Source of the DNA: Syngnathus acus
Lineage: Eukaryota > Chordata > Actinopteri > Syngnathiformes > Syngnathidae
NCBI RefSeq assembly: GCF_901709675.1
Contig: NC_051092.1
Location: forward strand, 13,452,491-13,516,490
Direction of reading: 5' to 3'
DNA length: 64,000 nt
A program made the position numbers and the translations under genes. Under the pieces are notes generated by a model. That model did no database searches and was not told the origin of the DNA. It worked only from the letters and a program-made list of their open reading frames with translations. Positions 1 to 14,100 of the stretch are shown piece by piece (within the stretch, counting starts at the first letter, position 1; each line of letters starts with the position of its first letter).

Positions 1-1800
1 TACATTCATTGACTTTGATTCAATGGTTTAGCGGCCATGTGGCTCAAACTGTGCTTGATTTAAGTGAGGAGCGTTTCCATTGACTGTTTTGCGGACTTAG
101 CCTAGTGTGCCAAAAGAGATCATCTCGGTAAAGAAAAAAAATCCATCCAGTTTGACTTAATTTTGTCTAAATCTCCACAATTCAGTTCTACACTCAATGT
201 TTTCAAAAATGATCTCCAAACATGAATTCCTGTACACCCTTCAAAACGATTTTGTAAAAATGTGTCTTTTTCCCCTCTGATGAATAAACAAAGAAAGGGT
301 GATAAAAACTCAAAAACATAACTCCAACCGCTTCCTTGTGTGTTTATGCTGAAAAAGGAGGAAGGAGTCGGCCTGGGGATTCACCTCAGTTTTTCTTTGC
401 TCTGAAAATACCAGAGGAGCCAAAAAGAAAATACCTCACAGCTGTTCTTTGTGCAGCCAAACTGTTCATGTGATACTTGCAGCGTGAAGTCGCCACCTGA
501 CATTTGAAGTGCTAGCTTTCAATAAACGTTCTCCTTATTTTGCCTTGAGACACTGTTTGTTGTTTCATCTTTACATTAATATTATCCCTACAAAAAAAAA
601 CAAAAAAAAACACAGCCAGTCAATTTGTGCTTGTGCACCATTATGGAATGGGATCACGGGTCGGAGAGATTTGTTGGCCATATCGCGTATGCCGCTGGGA
701 ATGTCAGGGTCGGGACCTTTAGGGGAGAGGCCAAAAGGATAAGTTTGTGGAGCGCTTATCTTGGTCTCCATCTGTAGTAGATTTTGTGACACGAGGAGCA
801 CAGAGGGGGAACATTGTGTTGGAGAACATTGTTTGAACTGAACCAAAGACAGCACAAGGACTGAACTTTGATAGATTTCTTAATCAGAGTGTTGCACAAC
901 AGCGTCAAGGATGTGGAACATGCCGAGATTCCACCATTCCGTCTCACAGAAGAGATGAGTGTGATGGAATGTTAACAACAGTTCTTGCATGTAGGAGCGG
1001 TATAAGTGGGAACTTGTCATGAACTGCATTTTTGTTGACCCTTTGGGTTCACTTTATGTTGTTTAGATCTGATATGGTTTTGTTCCAAGTTTTCTGGCGC
1101 TACCATGTTACCTGGGTCTCTTCAGAGAGGCAGATCTCCTAATGTTTATGCCACTTTTTCCAAACCTTTGTGGGAAAACGTCATCAGGTCAAGGACAAAT
1201 GCCAAGGTGCTTCCTGTCCCGTATAGAAACGAGAGCGTAAACTTCCGCGTCATCACACTTGGATGGAATATCAAAGAAAAGTTCCAAAGCACTCGAGTGG
1301 CCCCTTGATTAATGATTTGGAGTTGTTTTCTTCTTACAACTTTCCAAAAAATCTCACGAAATTCATTCATTATGTTATTCACAGACAATGGGTGGAAATG
1401 AAGCCAAAAATTCCCAGACGCTAGCAGGTAAAAAATAAAAAGGCATTTTGTGTGAATGTGGGTGTCACCTGTAGTTTAAGTTGTAATATCACCAATCACC
1501 ACTTGAGGGCAGATGTGTGGTTGAGGTGTATTCTGGATTATACTGCCCCTTTGAGAATAAATCCAATATTTATTTATTTTTGCACATTTTTAATGATATA
1601 TAGAGAATACATAGCTCTATATTAAAATTTGGAGTGATATTATTTTGGTTTGGAAAAAAAAAGGTCTTCTATTATCTACAAAACCCACGCAAGCATAACA
1701 GAACACACAAACTGTAGAATTTCTGGTCCAGCTCTTGTTTTAATAGGTACTGGTGCTGAAGGGTAGCCAAAGAAGTGTCCGGTGGGTGTAGGTCTTCCAC
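1..1800. other. Intergenic, no gene recognised
   Basis: I see no exon with family similarity on either strand. An AATAAA hexamer lies at about 521-526 and could be the poly(A) signal of a plus-strand gene ending off the left edge, but nothing upstream in the window supports a coding exon. The short open frames around 1100-1390 on both strands lack recognisable domains. Confidence 0.5.
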
Positions 1801-1880
1801 TCCCCCCCGAGCCGAGGAAGGTGGCCCAAGGGGCGGGGACTACATCGGAGACGCTCGGGCTCGCTGGATGATCCTCTTCA
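1800..1880 (+). promoter_or_regulatory. Candidate GC-rich promoter of tspan18
   Basis: This is a local GC- and CpG-rich patch in AT-rich surroundings. It contains a GC-box-like GGGGCGGGG at about 1830-1838, the classic Sp1/KLF site, and no evident TATA box. It lies immediately upstream of a sequence ending in a good splice donor at 2131, so it fits the start of the tspan18 leader. The assignment to tspan18 is inference; no transcript evidence is available. Confidence 0.4.
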
Positions 1881-2130
1881 GCCTCTCAGCTCGCTCAGAC
1901 TTCGTGCAACACTTTACATAGCAACACTTTGCTTCTCCACGCCACGGTGCTTGGTGTTGTTGTGCTTGCAAAGGATCTCGCAGCGTGGATTTCAATAGTC
2001 TGAGCAGTCCGTTGGACATTTGAACTTGTCACGTCTTTTAGTTTATTTACGCGACGTGCAAACAGGAGGCAGTTTGTTGCGTGATATTTACGCCAGAAAG
2101 AAAGCGACAGCTCAATGATTCGGCTCTAAG
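1880..2130 (+). other. Proposed 5' non-coding exon 1 of tspan18
   Basis: The stretch ends in CTCTAAG followed by the donor GTAAAA at 2131. The start at 1880 is arbitrary because the transcription start is unknown. A tiny upstream ORF (ATG at 2115, stop TAA at 2127-2129) lies at its 3' end. If joined to the exon at 15159, that TAA is in frame with the main tspan18 reading frame and closes it upstream. Multi-exon leaders followed by a long first intron are usual for TSPAN18 in vertebrates (family knowledge). The exon itself is an inference from the splice signal and GC-rich flank. Confidence 0.35.
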
Positions 2131-5100
2131 GTAAAACATGCATTTTGTGTCTTCTACATTTAAATGTTCAAATCTTCCTTTAAAAGTGCTGCTTGTGTGG
2201 GAATTTATTTGCAACACGCGTTTGCCTTGTTTACTTTTTCTTTAAACCACATTATCTCTTTACGGTAAGTCCTATGAACCTGTTGTTTTGTTGGGGAGGA
2301 ATTATTTGGAGTAAATAAATGTGCTAAATGTATCCACCATTCTCTTGTACAATATAATGACATGTAATTTGAGCTGTGTGACTTTCTGTTTTCCTAAAGA
2401 AAAAGTTAATTTCTTAATTCAGGTGTGACGATTACTCAATGACTAATCATCAAATGAATCAATTATTATATTTGATCATTGTTTAATCATTTATTTTAAC
2501 TGTCCAAATGCTGCCGATATAATCCAATTTTTATAGTCTTACATGAAAGTGGACTGATTTTACCTTTGTGTTGAATCAAAACAAATCAGCTTTCACTTTT
2601 GAAAACAATTCTCAAAATGTTTCCTATTTTCTGGCATGTTTTGCGTATTTTCTGGCAGTTGTAGTGAATAGAGCTAAACCTGTTCAGCAAACTGTTCTTA
2701 ATATTTAGAGTACACAGATAAAAATCTCTACACTGTAAACGACAACCACAACATATTGTTCAATGAATACCCCTTTGGCAGTGTTGATCAGTATTATCTT
2801 TTGTAAGTGTATTTTTTGTCTGTTGTTGTTCTGTGATGTGGATTTGTGGCTGTGTTTGGGTCCGGCTGTCTGTCTCCCCCAAGCTGGCATCTTTCCCACG
2901 GGCTCCGGCCTGACCAATGCTGTCTGCTGACATCTTCGGGGTCATCACGTTCATGATTGTGATGCTCCGGTTTTGCTGGAGGGCATTGGCATGAGTGTCC
3001 CATCGCATCCATCCATCATGGAAGCAGGCATTATGCCCCACCCAAAAAAAAAATCATGCCATCCCATCATGATGGTCACAGCAGCAAGTGATGAAAAAAA
3101 AAAAGCCAGATTTCGTCCTCTCCCGGTACCAAAGAAATTGTTTTTGCAGTTGGAGCTAAATGTTTATTGAAATAGCAGCAACAAAGCAGCAAAGTGAGAC
3201 CTCGGGGAGTGATATACACAATGGGGCTACAAATCAGTGCAGTCGTAGATGTTTTGGTCGCTGGGACACATGTTTACATTTCTGGAGGCTTTGGCTTATT
3301 GCTTGTGGCTACACGCACTGGCTGACCTGCAAAATAGTGCTACATTTCTAAATCACTTGATAAGAGAACTATTCATTGAATTAAGTGTTCATTATTGGCA
3401 AGATAGTGTTTCAAATGAAGTGAGATGGGCAATGTTGCAGAATCACAGTAAAAATGTGTCAAGTATGTTGCAGTAACAGCTGGAAATAAGATCCGGTTTC
3501 ACCCGAGGAGATTAGCACCATGGGAACAATTAACACAAACCAGTGTCCAGTTTGTGTGTCTCTGTCTTTTGCGCATGCGTGAATTCAACCTACATAACAT
3601 AGCCCAACAGATTGGACCAACTGGTTCCTGTCACAATCGTTGAGCTGATTTGTTTTGCGACTTTGTGTCTATGTGGTGGAGCTCGTTGGTTCCTCAGTGA
3701 CAGGGAGACAACCGTGGCGTCAATGGAGAGAAAGGAACTCATAGACTGCATACAGAGGCGTTTTTGTTCACGTGAACATTCGTGTTGTCAGAAAGAAAAT
3801 GTAAAAGAAGCAGCCGTATTGATGCTCCTGAAGCAGCTGCCAATGCCGATGAGTAAGCTCTGCCTGAAGCTTTTTTTTTTTTTTTATTCCCTCATGAGTT
3901 TGATTCACATGAGTTGTTCAAATACAAAGAATGATGTTTGTAAAGCTACATTTTCATTCATGGGAAAAATCATAGCGAGCGGCATCAATGCATGGGCAAA
4001 ACACCCCAAACACAATTTGGAAGAGGAATCAAGTTACACTATCTATTTTTGTGCACCATTTTGAATGTTGTGAGGATGAACGGATAAATCTATGGTCAAC
4101 CAAAAGAAGACAAAGAAGGATTTTTTTTAAAAATACCTGTTGTTGGTGCCTGTCAAGTGGTATTTGTTTTGCCTACACGTAGTGGCAGAACACCTGGTGT
4201 GAGATTGGTGCAGTCATTTTAATAGTCCCTTTGATAACGTGTTGCTCTCACTCACACGTTCCCCAGAAGGAGTGTGGAAAGTCGCTTGCAGTGAAAACAA
4301 ACGCACGATGAGGGAAGTGCGCCTTCGCTGATCGCTTGCCATCGACGTTAGCGTTAATGCGTTTGCCGACAGTCGGTTCAGTACATCATTATGGCAAAAA
4401 AGGCCTGAAATGAATCAGTCTGCAGCTCCACATGCTTGAATGCGCTTTCCTAGCACTTTTCATCCTCTTTTTTTTTTTAGTTTGTCTGATTTGCTTGCTA
4501 ATGAGCGTGCAGACTTGGCAAGTCATCTGATCACTGGCACAGATTTCATATCCATCTGCCTCTCCTGCATGAAGTCATCTTTCCTCCTATTCCGTGTCTG
4601 CGCCCTGGCTCCGAGCGCAGGTTTCGAGCAATATGGCGGTCGGGCCGTCACGCCGCGCTTGCCCTCGCCTGCATCAGCAAGTCGCCCGCAGAGAGCGCGG
4701 ATCTAAATGGAGTATCTATTGGCTCAATGAGAAAATTGCTTTTCTCGATTGCTGGAGGACCCTTCATTTAATGTGCGCGGCACACTGGCCACAGCTAGTA
4801 ATGGCTTCAGCATCTTTGTTGTCCGCAGACATGAGTAAATGAAATTTGCTTTTCAGCTGGGAGAAATCATTTACTCTCAGAAAAGTGAAATTTCCTTCTT
4901 GAAGCATCACTATCTAATGGCCATAAGCACTTTGTTGACAGACTTGCATATGAAATATGATGCTTTTGAATGGGGATGGTCGAGAAACAATATCAGGTAT
5001 CGGACCGATACCGGCCTTATTTAAAGACACTACGCTGCCTATACAAGTCACTGATAATTTATGGCTCCATTTTTTTCCCGTATAATTGACACAATTTTGT

Positions 5101-8100
5101 GACCAAAAAAACAAAACAATCAAACACCTTTGCATGTTCCTCCCCTTGCGTGTAAACATACGAACCAGGAAGCGACGGTTGACCTCAGCCGAGGGCAGCT
5201 GGCAGCCCCCCAAATTGACAGAGCAGGAAGCCCAGCAGCCGCTTCCTCTTTATCACAAGGAAACAGGTTTGCCTGTTTTGGGCTCAACCTCTGAATTCTT
5301 GGCTCTTATCTTGCCTGTGCTCTATTTCCCTCAATAATGGTCAAGCTTAGCAGGTAATCAGGTAAAAGGTAGCTTTCAGACAAGCTGGCCTTCACAGATA
5401 GCAACTTCTCCAACAGGGTTCTACACATTTCACTTCCCCTCGGGATGTGGAAACCACCTCCATCTTGTAATCCCATAGGCTCATTCCACCAAACGTCATT
5501 TTTGAAGTGGCCAAAGTATTTTTTTTTTTTAAAAGTGCCAAAGGCTGTAAGGGTTGCTATATTGGTCATCACTGAGAGAGTTGAGATACTACAATGTGCT
5601 CCTCCTACCTTCTGATTCTGCCAAAGCTCAGACGGTGCTTTAATGCGTAGTGTCCATCTGTCATACAGTACCAACGTGAGGTTATCCCTCTGACATCATC
5701 AGAGCAAGAGGATCTATGAAGGATCATTTTGGGATACGCCAGAAGAAAAAAAAAACACACACACAGTGCTGCCTCATGTTGCAAAAGCTCCATGGCTGCT
5801 TTTTGTTGTTTCAAGGAGTTGAGCATGAAGCAGCTGTTAGTTTCTCTCTAGTTTGCTTTATCGTGCTAGCAATATGATGATTCTGTTGTTTATGAAAGCC
5901 ATGCGGAGCATTGTGTGTGAATTGGGAATATGGATAAAGAAAGCGTCAGTTTGTTTGCATATTAGACAAACACAGACTCACGCCTGGGTGCTTTCACTTG
6001 TTGCAGCACCTTCTTTGTCTCTGCTTGTCAGACCTTTTTATTGATGATACTATGAGGCCCGAGTGTGTTTTTGCAGCCTCTCCCCGTGACTCACTGGACC
6101 ATGATGCTTTTCTCCTTTCCTGACTCAGGCATTTCTCCCATGAAATGAGAAACTCCCAGTTTCTGGTCTTTCAGCAGTTTCCAAGCTTTTTTGTCTTTTT
6201 GTTCCATTCCCGAATACTTGTCTTCTTCTTAACACATGACCGTAATAGCAGAATATAGATCTCGGCTGGCGTGCAACTGTCCAATAGAAGACAGTTCGAT
6301 ATGGAGCTGGATACTTGGGAGACATTCAAGGACATTTTAAAGTGGAATGTTATATTACCGTATTGGCCCGAATATAAGACGACCCCCTCTTTTTCAAGAC
6401 TCAAGTTTAAGAAAATACTTTTTGAACACTAAATTTAATTCAAATCATGCAAAAACTGTCTATCGCATCTTAATATCTGAACATTTAAATATGTAAACTA
6501 AAGTGCAATCACATTTGTAAATCAATGGCTTCTGGTTTTTCCATTTTCTGTTATCTCTTCTCTTTTCTCTCTTTTCTTTCTTACCGCTATTTTTTAATTT
6601 TCTTCTTCGTGCTACCGCTATTTTTATTTTTATTCTTCGTGACAAGGATTCGCTTTAGCCTGGGGGGTTAAGTTCAGCATTCGCTTTAAAGGTATCTGGC
6701 ACCATCTAGCGTTGTGAATGGGTGTGATGTCTAGATCCCGAATGTAAGACAACCCCCACTTTTTCAGTCTTATTTCAATGCAAAAAAACACCGTCTTATA
6801 TTCCGGCCAATACGGTATATTATATTATAGCATAGCATAGCATATTAGCCACATTCACTTGCTGTTGTGGTATGCTATTCAGTGGACCGTATGAGATGTT
6901 GAACAAATGAAATGCATGTTATGTGTTGTTAAGGGTAGCTCATTAATTGTTTGGCGACCCTGAGGGTGCCGTAATATATGGCCGCAGAGTGGTCTGTTTG
7001 TTGGTATGTGTGACACAAACTTGTTTTCTAGGGCTGCTTTTGGAGCCGGGCTGAATTACAGAGTACCTCCAAGAGATTTATTTTGAGCATGATATGGGTT
7101 TTCAACCCAGTCTGCTAATGACACGCTGCCTTTCCAGTCTGTGATAACCATGCAAACCTCGAGTACGTGACCTTGCCTGAACGTATGTGTGTGTGCGTGT
7201 CGATTCAGTATACATAGTGGTGTCTTGAAAAATGATATTTCTCTCATCAATTGTGATGAAAATTTAAACCAATTGATTGTCTACATATTTGTATATACTC
7301 TGGTGACTGCTGCTTTGTTCCCCTTTTGTAGCCCACACACATCTATGATGTAAGCTCCGGTGAGATTCCAACAATGAACCAGTGCCTCCCACAGGAAGCG
7401 ACTTAGCTCAAATCTAATGTGGGTTCACTGTCAGCAGCAACGGCATCAAGGGAGACGATTGGCGTTTGATTTTGGCAGAACTCCACAGCATGATCCAATA
7501 ATAATCTTTGTGGTATCTGAGTGCAGAGGCCAAATAATGAGCTCGCCTCTGTATGGCTCACAAGCCGGGAAGCGAGCGACTTGTTGTTTTCTCCCACCTT
7601 GTTAAAGAATAAGAAACGAGAAATAGAAGCTAATAAGTCAACATCGGTATGTTTGCAGAGAAAGTCTCTTGTATTGCTCTGGTGACATCTCGGAGCGACT
7701 CGAAGGTTGATCACAAGTCATTCCACCACACTGGTCGACCTCAATATTTTTTATTTGTATGAAAAAATTGCCACTTTAACCAAGGACAAGATATGTGTCT
7801 ATTTTGTAATCCAACAATTGTGCAGAACAATATAAAACTGTTATTCAAACTGCTCCACATATAGTAAACATTTTCCAAAATTCCCTCCACACATTAATCC
7901 ACATTATAGAGCTGAGCTATTTGTGCCTTAGAACGTTCTACTCCTGTTATGCCGTTATGCTCTTTGCATAAACAAGCAAAACAGCTCAGTGATGGGCCCT
8001 TTAGGCAGTGGTTGTAAAAAGATTTTTTTTTTCTCACTCCTTTCACTGCTCATGCACAACTGCATCATGCCACCTAATGTGCTCTTAATATTTGAAGCAT

Positions 8101-11100
8101 TTCTCTAAACCTGCTTTCGCACACAACGCGCTCCAAACAAACGTTGCTGATGTCGAAATTTTGTTGCACTCTTCCTCAAAAGAGGAAACAATTAGCTGGC
8201 AAAGCTCAAACCCACCCCCTCTTTGCCTCATCATTTTTTCATATTTCTTTATGAAAATTTCAACACAGCGCTGCTTTAAAAGCTTGCCAGTCAAGACAAC
8301 ATTTATGGGTCAGTGCTTTAAAGCAAGGCCTCTCCTCTGGGCAAGCAGTCGGTCAATGTGCGGCATTTAATAAAGGCAGTGGATCGTTCCCACAAGGGAT
8401 TGTGAAAAGGCTTGATTTATTTATTTTTTTTACCCTGGAAGGCAGAAGCAAAAATTGAAGTTGTCTTTCATATTTATCATCGCAAACAGAATTTTCTTAG
8501 ATAGCGGGAGAACTGAAGGTGTCCTTACTGTAATATCTTTTTGGAAAGATGGATGTGCTCGCTGCTCTGGATGTCTTCCAATAATTTGTCATTGGTCCCA
8601 GTTGAGGACGAGGAGGCTGCTGCAAAGTCGTCCTCGTTCATTTTCAGCACCTTTGAACCACTTGGGCATTGCTCCAAGAGATGAATACAAAAATAGACCG
8701 ACCTTCGCTTGAGTTAGACGACATGGTCCAAGCATTTCCATTTTTATTCCTCACGTTGCTCATGGAGCAACATCAAGACACTCTGAGGATAATCGCATCC
8801 TCATATCGTAATCAATTCAAAATCTTATGTCGATAAACATCAGGTATGAAAATAGATATTTTGTCAAAGTGACTGATTACCAAATAAATTCTATCAAAAG
8901 CATCAAAGAAATAATGAGCAAATGTTGTGATCCATGACCAACGTACATTTACTTATCTCTGCAGGCAGTTTGAAATTGGACTTTTTTTTTTTTTTTTTAA
9001 CAAGGAACAGATGTCTCCCTTCAGACCATTTTTTTAAGGAAGGTTTCGTTACATTCTCCACATCTAGAGCACGCCACCCCCCTCTCTCGCTGCAGTCTAT
9101 AGTGCAAGCTTTCAGAAAACCTCTTCAGATGATTCGCTGCGTGTACATATTTGTTCTGTTGCCTTTGGCATCAACTTCAGGTCTGTTGTTCCTCCAAGAA
9201 ATATGACACACTGCAGACAGATGGAGAGTTGTGAAAGTTCAAAATCAAAACCATTTCACAGCATCTCCTTCGGGTCGTCTACGGAGCAATTTATCGGAAT
9301 TGTTATTTTCAATCTCCTTTTGTTTACAGTAAATCTCATTTAATCAACGTGCGATGCTGCACATTTTCGTTTTAGTGGGAAACTTTTTTGTTATTAATAG
9401 TTAAGAAAAAACACTCGCACAAGTGGCCTACCTCACATTCCCGACATAATGGAAGTAACATTAGCTTTTTTTGGCATAAGAGCCACCTGTGAATGGTTAA
9501 ATAAGCATAAGGAGCAGTAATGCATTTCATCATAAATAACCCGTCTGTGGTCAGTCCTGCGGTCCCGCTGCACTCGTAAAATGTGCTGTTTGTTTACAAC
9601 TGCCGCGGTTGAGTGCTTCGCTCATAATTTCATCACAAACTCCGATGAATCCTCAAGACAGCATCAACTCAAGCAAGACACTTGTCATCACCTCCCCTAG
9701 AGGATGTGATATTACTATTTGCAAGGTGTGTTTTGTGTTTTTTTCAGATTACGACTGTGAACGCGCCCCTTTAACTCTTTGCCGGGGTTAGGGGGTGCGT
9801 TCACGGTCATGATACTGTTTATTTATTTGAGCTATTTTGTTATTATTAGTATCCTATCTATTTAATCTAATCAGATCTTCCTCTTCCTCTCTTTTGTTGT
9901 CGTTTTTGTCATGTCCGATGTTAGTATTGTCTCTGTTGATTTACGTATTTAACTGCTGGCAACTGAATTGATCGATTGATCTGTCTGACTGTCTGTCTGT
10001 CTGAGACAATCTATCTAATCAAAGGTAATCATTTCTGCTAGGTTTTGCCTTACCCGTGTTACCTCGTTGGGCTCTTTCCAACCAAATCAATCGTGACACG
10101 ATTGTCACCGATTCATCACGTTTTGCGGTGTAAACTACTATTGACTTGTGTTTCTGAGGGCATAAAATCCCGGTTGGCTTCCAAGCAGCTCAGTTTCCTT
10201 CCTCTCGCCTATCTTTCTGCAGTCTCTCACATAAATCAATGTGATGTAATTGCATGAAGTCCTTTTCCCACAGCTCAGGCCCGGAGGCAAGGGAATCTCG
10301 AGGAGAAAGTGTCTCAGTGTGGCCAGTTAACCTTAAACTCCCTCCCAATTCCCAAGACTAAACTCCCACTCCGCAGATTTAATTTAGATGCTTAAGTATC
10401 TCTTTGCAAACTGTTTTATTTGGTGGGGTTGATGTATTCTTTTTAAGCCAAAGGCCAGACGAGGTTCTCACAGTTGCTGCTCTCTGTTTACATTTGACTA
10501 ATACACTCTAAAGATCAGCAGATTAGATCTAATTTCTTTGAGTGCTTTTTGTGTTGAGCCAAGCAAGATTTCTCCTGACGTCTCCATCATTGGCGGCACT
10601 CCCTGCCCGCCTGATTCATTGCATTTTTGCAACTTTGTTCAATGGAAAGTGTCCAACCGCATTTCTTTCCATCCTGGCTTACTTCTGGGAGCCTCTTATG
10701 CTGTTGATTTCTTGTCAAAAATATCTTTTAGCTCTTCATCCACGCTACACTTAATTTGAGAAAAGTTGTGTGGAAAGCATTGCAATTGAGGTTTTTTTTT
10801 TTCAGTTAGCAGCTCATTACTCAGAGTTCAGAGGGTAAAATAACCCTGCAATTTTCAGGATTTTTTTTCCCCCTTTAACAAGCTGTCCAAATCCGTATGC
10901 ACTTCTTAACCAGGGAAAATAATAGAATTAGGAAAATAATCTGTTCCAGGGTCATGTAATTATCCACCGACCAGCCGAGAGATGACGACCACTTGCATGT
11001 TGGGTGGGTGGGACGATTCCTCGATTAATCAGTGAAACTATCAACAAAATCATTTGTGACAGTTAATAATTCAATGCCATTAAGAGCTAAAATTAGGCTC

Positions 11101-14100
11101 TGTATTCACAGTATTTTTTATTTTTTTTATCAAGTATTCACAGTATCCCCACTGCCCAGTGTTGTAGTGGGCTGGCTAACCGCATCGGCTACGTGGCGGT
11201 CATGTTAGCTAGGGCACCTTTCCAATCAAAAGCAATGCGTGGACACTGAAAATAGTGTGTGCTCTCAATATATAACATTTGTAAAAGCCTTCAATGTACC
11301 GGCATTCTTGGTCTTTTGTTTTCCTTGCCGTCCATACATGGAATTTGTTGACAACCTTGACTCAACTAGCTTAGCGTTGCCGTCGACGCACATGAAGCTA
11401 CCTGTCCATGTTAAAAATGTAATGAGTAATAACGACATCATGGTTGATGGATAATTGGAAAGCTGAGATAATTTTCCTTTTGATCAAAACCTAATTTCTG
11501 AAATACGGGTCACCAAAAACAAGCAGACATAAGTGTTCTGGTTTGTTTTGCTTTATGACGGGATGGCCGTCTGTAGCTCCCTCTGGGTTGAGGAAATGAT
11601 CCAGATGCGAAGCTTCTGGCTCTCGTAACCCAGAGGGACACCTGCTCGCTGCTCCTGTGCAACCCCCCCTAACTTTTCTCTACACACTAGCCATTCATCT
11701 TCCCTGTGCTGTTGCCTTCTCTTACTAGCATCTTTTCTGCACAGTAAATTGTGTTTTGGATCAGTTAACGCATTGAGTTTTCCAAGCTTTTAACCTATTG
11801 ATGGCTTGAACTTGGCTATTATTGGCCAACATTGCAAATTCCTGAGTAGCATGTTACAATATGTACAAAACAATAAGACCACTTGCAAGATTCAATACAA
11901 TACACCATGAAAAAATAAAAATGATTTGCTTTGATCGATGGCGCCAGTACACATTTAAGGATATGTTTTGTACATTATTGTGCACTATGTCTTACAGAGA
12001 GCTCAATGTTTTGGTTTCTTTCTTTAGCGACATGATAAGACTCAGTACTGGAAGAAACAATTACTATGAGTCACCTTATTTCAAAGCTGCCGTGTTATTT
12101 TCTCTACACCGGCAGTGGAAAACATCCTGAGGGAAGATCGTCTGCTAACGTCATTATGCAGTCAACCTGGATGCACGTTGCCAGAGTCTTGAGCTTTTCT
12201 GGGCTTAAGGACGTAATGCTGGTGGAAATTGTTGTGTGGCTGCACGTCAGCTGGAAGGGTTTCGAACGGGGGAAGTCCGTGTACGAACTGTTGGGAGTTA
12301 ACACCCACCCACCCCCCCACCCCCTCTGGGTATGCAAGAATGAACTCCTACCTCAGTTTGCAAGGCTGAACTGCTGGTATCCTTGTTGTGTTTTTGTAAC
12401 CCTCGGTAAAAAGCCTTGCTCTTAATTGTGTCCCAAGGGGCCCGCAGCTTGCAGTATTCACAACCTTTCCTGTCCCGCTCGGAATCCGACCGCCTCCATT
12501 CAGCCTTTACCCCATCCTCCCCAGTTGGACAGGTCTTTTCTCTTTAATTACTCCGCTCCAGAGGATAGTTTTCATTGGCCCCTCTCAGACAAGAGGGCTC
12601 GACAATTTCGGTGAAAGTTGGAGGTGATAATTAAAGTTATACAGTGGGTCCCTAGAAAGACACTAAAACACGCTAACTGCTAAAGCTATCGTCCATGCAT
12701 TTTTTTCTGGGGACATCACTGGTGCCAACATGGATGAATTAACAGTGAGTTGTAATTGTTTCTATAGCTTGGCGCTTTAGTAGCTTTATCCCTGGTAGTT
12801 GACTCCCTCCAGGGACAAGCAATGATTGGGCATCATCATCACTCTCATTAAAGTAAGTGTTCTGAAGATATATGGCTGCCAGCATGTGCCCTCTTTATTC
12901 CTCTAATGAGAGCATGATGTATACGAAACTGTGTCAGGAGATCACTGGAGATCATCGTCAAGAGCTGACACTTCTTCTTTGTACTAGGGCTTGAAACTAT
13001 ATTAAATAAAGGTTTAGTAGCCTATATTAGAAGTGATTATTGCTTTTATTGGGAAGATTTGTCAACACTGGAAGTGAGGTCATGTGTTAAGCATTAATGG
13101 GAAAATGCACATCCACATTTTGTCCACATCCTTCGCACAGAGGAAGAGTTGCAGACTCCAACTCCTTTGCTGTTCTCTGACCTTTGACAAGGTTGACTGC
13201 CACATTGACAGGATGATGTGTCTCATGAAGACAAAGGGGGAAAAAAACCACTAGTGACTTGATGGGACATAGACAATGTGGGCTGTGACTCACAAAGTCT
13301 TCAACTTCCTCTGGAGGGAAATAAATTGGAAAATGAATATCCTTTTTGCATTATTTTTGATGAACACTTAGGCCTATGACAATTCTTAACTGTATTTTAT
13401 TGTTGCTTGTTAAATATAGCATATTGGAAGATGTGAATGAACCAAGATATATGCGTATCTCTGTGGCTTTGATCATACAATAGCACTTTGCGTGTCAGAT
13501 TTTTATTAGGACATATGACTACATACAGATCTTGATGCATCCCATGTTGCTGATTTATATATAAACCAGATGTCTGTGATGCAATAGTAATGTCAGCGCT
13601 TGAAATAACATCAGAGTGAAATCAATTAGTAACTGCCTTGATGATTAAATTTCTCACAGCGCTTGTGATGTGAGATGGATTCGCTGGGAAAAAATAAAAA
13701 GCCATTTGACGAGGAAGCCTTTTCGCGCGCTGCTTTGCGGAACCCTCCTCGGTTTGGCCTTTATCTTCTTCCTCGAGGGGCTCGTCCTATTGTTGTGCTT
13801 TTGCAACCGTCTACACTGATCTTTCTTCTTGCCCCCATAACTGATTCAATGAGACGCCGCTATCCGATTGGTGCTTCGTTTTCCCGGGAAAAAAAGGTTT
13901 CCATGGGAACCAACAAATAATGCAGACCCTCTCCAGTGTTGCTCTCCTCTCGCTAATAGCCTTCTAAACAGGCGCAGGGGAGAGAGGAGCTCTACAACAG
14001 GTTTCATTGTGCCATTTGGCCACCCCTCGTGCTTGCAGTCGGATTATCCGCATCATGATCATTATTTACCTACTTTCTGCTTTTCTCATAATCCAACACA

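Noticed and set aside
1-520. 3' end of cd82 or another gene ending at the AATAAA near 521
   Set aside because: No coding exon in the window supports it; AATAAA alone is too common in AT-rich DNA.
5306-5826. Overlapping minus-strand open frames (122 and 73 codons)
   Set aside because: No domain recognised and no plausible splice framework. The shorter frame runs over a simple A/CA tract.
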